Below are positions 57,763-64,000 of a stretch of DNA of 64,000 nt, piece after piece. Within the stretch, counting starts at the first letter, position 1. Every line of letters begins with the position of its first letter. The notes beneath the pieces were generated by a model. It had not been told where the DNA came from and did no database searches. It was given only the letters and a program-made list of their open reading frames with translations. The stretch spans positions 62,001 through 126,000 of the forward strand of contig CAYWBW010000001.1 of assembly GCA_964456745.1 (NCBI GenBank). Reading direction: 5' to 3'. A program made the position numbers and the translations under genes. Source of the DNA: CAYWBW01 sp964456745. GTDB lineage: Bacteria > Patescibacteriota > Gracilibacteria > GCA-2401425 > JAJOLG01.

Positions 57763-58512
57763 TTGATTCCAATAAAAACAAAAGAGCAAATCCAAGCTAT
57801 GAGAGAGGGCTGAAAGATTTTGAAAAAAATTCATGAATGAGTTTGAAAGATTATAAAAGCTTGAATTTCCACAATGGATTTGGAAATTGAAGCAGTTAAG
57901 TTGTTTGAAAAATATAAGACAACACCGAGTTTTAAATGATATCAAAAATATCCTTGTGTGCTTTGTACTTCTGTAAATGAAGTTGTTGTACATGGTATTC
58001 CATCAAAGGATGTTATCATAAACGATTGAGATGTTGTTAGTGTTGATTGTGGTTCATTTTACAAATGAATGCATACAGATTCTTGCATAACTTATTTTGT
58101 TTGAACAGTGAGTCCTGAGATACATCATTTATCAGAAACAGTTAAAAAAGCTTTGATGAAATGAATAAAGCAAGTGAAACCATGAGCTAGAGTATGAGAT
58201 ATTGAAAGCGTTGTTCAGAAAACATTACAGAGAAGCGGATATTGTCCAATATATGATTGTACTGGTCATGGGGTTTGAAAAAATTTGCATGAAAAACCAG
58301 AGATATTAAATTATTGAAAAAAATGAAAATGAGAATTATTAAAAGAATGAATGTGTCTTGCAATAGAACCATCTGCCACACTCGGAACTGAAAGAGAAAC
58401 TTATAATAAAAATTGAGATAAATGGACCTTGGTTGCTAAGGACGAAGCGCTTTGTGTGCAATGGGAGCATACTGTTGTGGTGACCAGGGATGGGTTTGAG
58501 ATTTTGACTTAG
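57763..58512 (+). CDS. map: Methionine aminopeptidase, type I
   Basis: 249 aa. MIPIKTKEQIQAMREGGKIL is the usual start (TTG codon; no ATG precedes it). The metal ligands are visible: DCGSFYKGMHTD (Asp and Asp), TGHGVGKNLHEKP (His), CLAIEPSATLG (Glu) and VQWEHTVVV (Glu); HGIPSKD holds the substrate His. It removes N-terminal Met from nascent proteins. It has no zinc-finger extension. TGA encodes the Gly in GHGVG and others. Confidence 0.95.
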
Positions 58513-58680
58513 TTTAGTTTGATTTAGGAAATTTATAGATCTAGCCTGCTTTTGTGTAATTAATTTTTAAATTTTTTCATTTTTAAATTATTAAAATAAA
58601 TCTCAATTTTTAACTTTTAAATTGCAAATCTGTTGTATTAATATAGTTTTATTATATTTAAAGTAATTTTATAAACTATA

Positions 58681-59100
58681 ATGTATACACAGCTAAGGTG
58701 GAAACAAAGGTATCAGAATTTTGAAAAAGCTTTTATTAGGCTTTCTAATGCTGTTGTTAGATTTAAGCAGACACCAGATGATGAACTAATTCTTGAGTGA
58801 TTGGTACAAACATATGAATTTACTTATGAGTTAGCTATAAATACAATAAGAGATTTTTTAATTAACGAAGATAGTGTTGATTATAATGGTTCAAAAACAA
58901 TTATTAAAAAAGCTCTACAGTATAAGATAATCGATGATGGACATGTTTGGATGAGTGCAATTCAAGATAGGAATTTAACTTCTCATACTTACGATGAGAA
59001 AATTGCAAAATTAGTAGTTAATAATATTTGTAATAAATATTTCTCTATACTAGAGAAGTTGAATAATTTTTTTAAGTTAAAATATTGAAATGATAGCTAG
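58681..59100 (+). CDS. HepT-type HEPN toxin (HI0074-like)
   Basis: 139 aa, all-helical: LRWKQRYQNFEKAFIRLSNA, TYEFTYELAINTIRDFLINE, then the HEPN ribonuclease motif RNLTSHTY, which is exactly R-x4-H-x-Y. The last 11 bases overlap the MNT gene, a tight two-gene unit. In the characterised MntA-HepT systems the HEPN protein is the toxin. A non-toxic role as the substrate-binding subunit of a nucleotidyltransferase is the alternative. Confidence 0.85.
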
Positions 59101-59419
59101 TACTGATATATATGGTTTTAGACCTTGAGACAGAAAGGCAATGAATGAGATATTTCAAAATCATCCAGAATTAAATAAGGTAATAATATTTGGCTCTAGA
59201 GCTTTACATACTTTTAATAATGCTTCTGATGTTGATTTTGCCATTTCCTATAATGGAGCAGATAGGTTGAGCACTTTGTCATCTATTAAATATAAACTTG
59301 AAGAAGAGACAGGTATGCCATATTTTTTTGATGTAATTGATTTAGATAATATATCATCAAAAGAACTTGCTTATCACATAGAAAAGCATTGAATTGTTTT
59401 TTATGAAAAGGTTTTATAA
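59090..59419 (+). CDS. MNT-type minimal nucleotidyltransferase (MntA antitoxin)
   Basis: 109 aa. FGSRALHTFNNASDVDFAI is the GS-x10-D-x-D signature of minimal nucleotidyltransferases, and the third Asp is probably in FFDVIDLD. In the type VII MntA-HepT systems this enzyme AMPylates the HEPN toxin near R-x4-H-x-Y. The ATG overlaps the end of the HEPN gene; an ATG at 59141 would be too late because it shortens the N-terminal helix. Confidence 0.87.
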
Positions 59420-59488
59420 TTCCCCACATTAACTTGTATAATATAATAATTTAGTCTAACTTTAAGAAAGAAAAAAATCTAACAATTT

Positions 59489-60559
59489 ATGAAAATTTCC
59501 TTAAAAACAGGTCAGCAATTTAATTGAGATAATTTTGGTGCATTAACAGAAAGTTATTGAGAAGTTGTTTTTAATACTTGAGTAACTTGATACGAACTTA
59601 CATTAACAGACCCATCATACAAAGATCAGATAATTGTATTTACTCAACCTCTTATTTGAAATTATTGAATTCCATGAGGGGAGAGAGATGAGTATTGAAT
59701 ATTAAAGAATTTTGAAAGTGAAAAAATATGGGCAAAGTGAGTAATTGTTTCTGAGTATTCAAAAGATTATTCTCACTGGAGGGCAGTAGAGTCTTTGTGA
59801 GATTGGCTAAAAAAACAAAATATTCCTTGAATCACTTGAGTTGATACCAGAGCGCTTACAAAAATACTTAGAAATCAATGATCAACACTTTGAGCAATAC
59901 TTAATGATGAGACTAATCTTTCTAAAACAATAAAAGATCCTAATGAAAGAAATTTGGCTTGAGAGTGTTCAACTGGTAAGGTGCAAGAATATGAGCCAAA
60001 AAATCCAATTTGAAAAACAATACTTTTATATGATTTTTGAGTTAAAAATAATATTATAAGAGAATTTCTAAAAAGAGGAGTAAAAGTAATAAGAGCACCA
60101 TTTGATGCCAAGGCTAAGGATTTTAAATTTGACTGACTTTTTATGAGCAATGGTCCTTGAGATCCTAATAAAACTGCTAAATTTGTAACTGATTCTATCG
60201 AATATACAATGCGCGAAAATATTCCAATATTTTGAATATGTCTTTGAAATCAAATTTTATGATTAGCAGCTTGAGCAAAAATAGAAAAAATGCCTTATTG
60301 ACACCGATGAATAAATCAACCATGTATAAATCTAGAAACTTGAAGTTGTTATATCACAAGTCAAAATCATTGATTTGCTATTGTTGAAAAAGGCTTGCCA
60401 AAAGACTGGGAAACTTGGTGGAAAAATGCTAATGATCAAACTATTGAGTGAATAAAACATAAAAGCAAAAACTTTAGGTCGGTACAATTTCATCCCGAAA
60501 GTGCTCCATGACCTGAAGATACTTGTTTTTTATTTGATGAGTTTGTAGCAAGTATTTAA
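59489..60559 (+). CDS. carA: Carbamoyl-phosphate synthase, small (glutaminase) subunit
   Basis: 356 aa. The CPSase small-chain N-domain is clear (FNTGVTGYELTLTDPSYKDQ), followed by the class I glutamine amidotransferase with IFGICLGNQILGLAAG (catalytic Cys ~251) and SVQFHPESAPGPED (His-Glu). ITSQNHGFAI and GVDTRALTKILR fit the family. No carB lies beside it; it would need one elsewhere. The 3' end overlaps the convergent pyrophosphatase gene by 4 bp. Confidence 0.92.
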
Positions 60560-61476
60560 GAAAAATACTTGGTAAGTACTGGTACAATATCTAGTTTCCT
60601 AGAAACTTTATTTCACAAATCACAAAGATGTTCTTCTTTTTTCCATCAAAGCAGTTTTTCATAAACTAAAGATTCGTCATCTCATGGGACTATAGTGAGA
60701 TTTGTTTGATTTATAATATCTACAATTGAAAGTGAAACAAAGTCTAATCCTTGTTGTTTCATTTCTATCATTGCTTCGACGATTTCTATTTTTCTTCAAA
60801 GTGCATAATCAGGATTTGTTGTTTCCAAGACTCAAAGACCAATTTTTTTGTCTCAAAATTGATATTCTTTATAATCAGTTTTAATAACCTGCTTGGGAGA
60901 AATATCTCAAAGATTAGATTTGGCTTTAAACATTTCAAGAGAGTATTCTTCTAAGTTTTCATATCATGCAATTTTATTTAGATTTTCAATTGTTTGTCTA
61001 TCCTCAGTTGTAGTTGTTGGAGCTCTGAAAAACATAGTATCTGAAATGATTGCAGATATTATTAACTTGGCAATAGGTTTATCTATTTCAACTCAATGTT
61101 CTTTAAATAGTTTTGCGATTATTGTATTTGTAGATCATACTCTTTCAATTCTTACAAAAGGAACTCATGGACTTGAAAATCATCATACTTTATGATGATC
61201 AATAACAGCAACAATTTCATACTGATCTCTTTCAGGTATAGACTGAATAGCTTCATTATGATCAACTAAAGCAATTTTAGATTCTGGCTGAAGAGAGGTT
61301 GTAATTGGTGGACTATCAATTCACAGACGATTTAAAATAAATTTAGTTTCATTATTTGTTTCTCAAAGGGCAATTGCAGTGGATTCAATACTTCTTTTTT
61401 CTAGAAATTTTTGGTAAACAATTGAAGCAATTATCGAATCTGTGTCTGGACATGTGTGTGAAATTATGTAGATCAT
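60556..61476 (-). CDS. ppaC: Manganese-dependent inorganic pyrophosphatase (family II)
   Basis: 306 aa. It hydrolyses pyrophosphate. The DHH motifs are present: SHTCPDTDSIIASIVY, ALVDHNEAIQSIPE, VAVIDHHKV, and SAIISDTMFFRAPTTTTED, then a C-terminal DHHA2 domain (LVLETTNPDYALGRK, GKKEEHLCDL). There are no CBS or DRTGG regulatory inserts. The ATG at 61476 is directly before YIISHTCPDTDS. Confidence 0.93.
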
Positions 61477-61507
61477 GGGAGTTTTATTTAATTGTTAATA
61501 TTTTATC

Positions 61508-61527
61508 ATTCCTGCGGAGGCAGGAAT
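61508..61527. terminator. Short hairpin with TTCCTGC stem
   Basis: ATTCCTGC-GGAG-GCAGGAAT: an 8-bp perfect stem and 4-base loop, GC-rich for this genome, 32 bp before the pyrophosphatase start on its upstream side. It may be a terminator for the minus-strand toxin gene or a fragment of the REP-like family (TTCCT...AGGAA). Confidence 0.45.
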
Positions 61528-61575
61528 CTAGTTTAAGTATATTCTTATAACTTTATGAAACAATATTTTTTCTGA

Positions 61576-61834
61576 TTATAAATAAACTTTATCTCTATGT
61601 TCAATATCCGCTATTAGAAATACATTCTTATTTTTTAAAAATATTCAAATAATTCTATAGTTTCAAATTCTAAATCTATGAGTAAGCGGTTCAAAATTTA
61701 TAAGCTCTTTGCTAAAAGATAATGGATTTTTTTGTTTAATAAACCAGTCCATTTTATCAATAATTCTTAATGATAATTTTTTATCAATTTTTTTTTAATT
61801 TTCTAATTGATTTAGAACTGTATTGCAAATTCAT
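61576..61834 (-). pseudogene. RelE/ParE-family toxin gene with a frameshift in a 9-A tract
   Basis: The minus-strand gene starts MNLQYSSKSIRKLKK and then, after a run of nine A (61788-61796 on the plus strand), hits stops. Removing one A joins it to KIDKKLSLRIIDKMDWFIKQ, INFEPLTHRFRIGNYRIIGI and VFLIADIEHRDKVYL, the RelE fold with the usual R-x-G-x-Y-R core strand. The gene therefore looks whole but one base out of frame, ~86 aa if restored. Either slippage restores it in some cells or it is an inactive copy or a read error. Confidence 0.7.
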
Positions 61835-62010
61835 TAATTTGAAATTATTTTTCTAAGCTTTTTAGAACCATAAGTTTTTTTGTTTTTATAGTCATCAATA
61901 GCTTGTAAGCCAGATTGTTGAAGTTCAATATTTTTTAAAGCTATTTCAATAGCTTTTTCAATTTCTGGATGATAGGGTGCTAGAATGCTTGATGGCTGTG
62001 AGTGTTTCAT
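61834..62010 (-). CDS. Small antitoxin-like protein paired with the RelE-type toxin
   Basis: 58 aa: MKHSQPSSILAPYHPEIEKA, then EIALKNIELQQSGLQAIDDY and a basic end (KNKKTYGSKKLRKIISN). It ends TAATG, overlapping the toxin start by one base. No DNA-binding motif is clear. The role is inferred from size, charge pattern and coupling to the toxin. Confidence 0.6.
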   Translation of the reverse strand: MKHSQPSSILAPYHPEIEKAIEIALKNIELQQSGLQAIDDYKNKKTYGSKKLRKIISN

Positions 62011-62102
62011 GACAATAAAATAATTATTTCAAGTTACTCAAGAAGATTGGGTTTTGATAAGTTGCCTTGTTGATATGTAATTTTTTTGCATAATATTAAT
62101 TA

Positions 62103-62140
62103 ATTTGTAATACATATAGCATATCATTTGTATTACAAAT
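62103..62140. promoter_or_regulatory. 12-bp inverted repeat, likely operator of the RelE-type pair
   Basis: ATTTGTAATACA (62103-62114) and TGTATTACAAAT (62129-62140) are exact reverse complements separated by 14 bp, about 93 bp upstream of the antitoxin start. A toxin-antitoxin complex bound at both arms is a simple explanation. Confidence 0.5.
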
Positions 62141-62269
62141 GTTCAATAATTTATTAATTTATTTTATAATATCATTTTTGTGTTAATTTTTTGTTAATTT
62201 ACAAAACCACAAAACACAAGAAATCTCAAACATTTTCAAGTCCTCTTAAATGCTTTGTAACAGTTTTTC

Positions 62270-62278
62270 TGCTATAAT
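62270..62278 (+). promoter_or_regulatory. Extended -10 promoter of the last gene
   Basis: TGC-TATAAT ends 15 bp before the ATG at 62294. No -35 consensus or Shine-Dalgarno sequence is seen, fitting a leaderless or near-leaderless transcript. Confidence 0.5.
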
Positions 62279-62293
62279 AGTATGATTTATTTT

Positions 62294-64000
62294 ATGATAA
62301 ATAAGAAACAAATATTGTTTGGCTTAGAGAGTTTAAATTTACATGCTTTTTGTGATGTGGATTTTGGCTTTGGGGAGAGGTGTGTTGTGTTTGATAAAGA
62401 TGTTCCTAGATTATCTCAGATAAATGTGTTGCAGCACGTAATTAACTCACCTTGAAAAGTGCCTCAATTGGATGAACAAAGAACCAGGGAAATAGAAAGC
62501 GAAAAACACAAAGTCATAAAAATATTTGAAAAATGGCAAAGTAATCCTACTTCAAGAGAAACAAGGACTTTTGATGATTTTCTTATTTCAGTTAGGAATC
62601 ATTTAGAATCTTGAAAAATTACTTTAATACAAGGTGAAAAGTTAGCAGGTCCTAATTCAAAAGATAAAATTAAAATACTTTCAATAAAATCTCCTTCATT
62701 CCCAGGTATGCCATGACTTATGGAGGAAATTAATAGAAAAAAATTACCCTGAATTATTACTAAAAAAGACATGTTTATAGATGTAGTTATTGCTGATTTA
62801 GAAGATGAAAAATCAAGAGAGGATGCTAGACAAGCTAGTTCAAAAGATCTTAAGGAAGATTGGTGAAAATTGGCTTGAACAGTTGCATTGCAAAAATCAT
62901 TTACTAATTGAATCGATAGTTTGTCAGATGTATTAGAAAATTCAGAAAATCCAGAATTTTTTTTAATTGCTTGTGCAATCTTTGCTATTAAATTTCCTAA
63001 AGTTTTCTGAGGACTTGTTCTTAGTGATCAGCTTCTTGCTACATTTTGACAGTGATGAATACTAGGTGTGTTTAATAAAAATCTTGGAGAAACTCAAGAG
63101 GATGTAATAGAAAGGGTAAAAAATATATATAAATTGCTTGGACCATGACAAAATGATGTTCCAACACCAGAATCCATTGTTTGACTTTCAAGAGTAATGC
63201 CGAAGACTGGTTGAGAAATTCTTACGCAAATGGAAGAAGATTGAATTTGACCAAAAAATCCCGGTTTTTTTAAACAGCTTGCAATAAATGGTATGAGCCG
63301 TAGACCATATGGTAATATTGATGAAAAGAATAATTTATTATTTCAATCAGATAAAGTTGTTACAAATACACAAATGTATTTGGGTTTATATGTACTTCTT
63401 GAAGCAATGTGAAAATGAAATGTGGAAGAGGCTGATGAGGATAAAAAAGATGGATTAGGAGCAGTTAAAGCTTGAATGCAAGTATTAGAGAATAATAGAT
63501 GAAAAACTCTTAAGCAAATCGCTAAAGATTTTATAGTAGCTCAAAAGTGAGTTTTTGAAACTGCTGCAGATACCGTCGCACAGACAATTACTGATTTTAG
63601 TTATGATGATATATTAACTGTTAGAGCAGCTGCATCCAGTCATTGTGGTAAAAATTATATGACTATGAAGTCAGGAGGCACTAAATATATTATTGATTCT
63701 AACTGAGGTATTTATAATTTTGATAATTTATTTACTAGAACTGTTTGAACAATTGCTTGAGCAGTTCCACGTTTGGTGTGAGAACTTGGTGCTCCAGATG
63801 AGGTTAAGAAAAGAGCTGAGACTATTAAAACTTTAGCTGATAAATGACTTTATATTAAGCTTGTCTGACCTCTGAATGGGCTTTCGGATAATAAGAGGGA
63901 TGAGGTTGTGGAGTGGTTGGATGCGGATGTTGGTGTGGCTAAAGCTCCTGCTAGTACGACTAAAGCTCCAAAGAAGAGAAATGCAAGTAGGGTTAATAGT
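62294..64000 (+). CDS. Unrecognised large protein, 5' part (cut by window edge)
   Basis: 569 codons are in the window; the frame is open to the edge. ATG 62294 is chosen, and ATG 62282 in the same frame is possible but lies only 3 bp after the -10 box. No signal peptide. Segments include LGVFNKNLGETQEDVIERVK, DADVGVAKAPASTTKAPKKR (a flexible Ala/Lys linker) and one hydrophobic patch (FFLIACAIFAIKFPKVFGGL). I cannot assign a family. The Ala/Pro/Lys linker at the edge suggests another domain beyond it. Confidence 0.5.

Noticed and set aside
1..64000. CRISPR-like arrays
   Set aside because: The only regular repeats (342 and 132 bp) are coding and contiguous, without spacers; no cas genes were seen.

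Overview
The window is AT-rich DNA from a bacterium that reads UGA as glycine (translation table 25), the code of Candidatus Absconditabacteria (SR1) and Gracilibacteria (BD1-5/GN02). The sequence shows this directly. With standard stops almost every gene breaks into short pieces. With TGA read as Gly, long intact families appear and the TGAs fall on invariant glycines: two Gly of the PilB Walker A (GPTGSGKST), the last Gly of the VirD4-type Walker A (KSGTGKSS), and several Gly of CarA, S12, EF-Ts and 3-dehydroquinate synthase II. All coordinates below assume TGA = Gly and only TAA/TAG as stops.

Layout. 1-3.5 kb: end of a bacterial alpha-2-macroglobulin followed by penicillin-binding protein 1C, the classical yfhM-pbpC pairing. 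3.6-6.4 kb: a large exported protein with a His/Cys peptidase-like C-terminus. 6.5-12 kb: an accessory stretch with HigBA and HicBA toxin-antitoxin pairs, an MFS-like protein, a STAS-like protein, two paralogous Cys-rich proteins and a small regulatory module around a perfect 24-bp palindrome. 12-15.4 kb: RadC, a CPA2-type antiporter and a beta-CASP RNase. 16-28 kb: a VirD4/TraD-like ATPase, a voltage-sensor/bestrophin-like membrane protein, two large unknown proteins, an MFS transporter, a DnaQ exonuclease fused to a decayed DinG-like helicase, and YraN. 28-47 kb: a type IV pilus block (membrane/coiled-coil protein, PilB, prepilin-like protein, PilC) directly followed by a 1,845-aa exported repeat protein, a 1,775-aa exported protein on the other strand and an 830-aa Cys-rich lipoprotein. 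47-64 kb: mostly housekeeping genes (S12-S7-S2, type II 3-dehydroquinate synthase, EF-Ts, methionine aminopeptidase, CarA, Mn-dependent pyrophosphatase, M23 peptidase, DedA) mixed with small regulators, a HepT/MntA pair, a frameshifted RelE-type toxin and a truncated HicB gene.

How it fits together. The PBP1C, alpha-2-macroglobulin, M23 peptidase, pilus, giant adhesin-like proteins and VirD4-like ATPase describe a very small cell that invests heavily in its surface, as expected of a host-attached CPR bacterium. Intergenic regions carry short GC-richer palindromic repeats (a REP-like family) and a longer AT-rich repeat, both often at gene ends. No rRNA, tRNA, CRISPR array or insertion sequence was recognised. 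Many starts lie very close to a TATAAT-like box or lack a Shine-Dalgarno sequence, so leaderless transcripts may be common.
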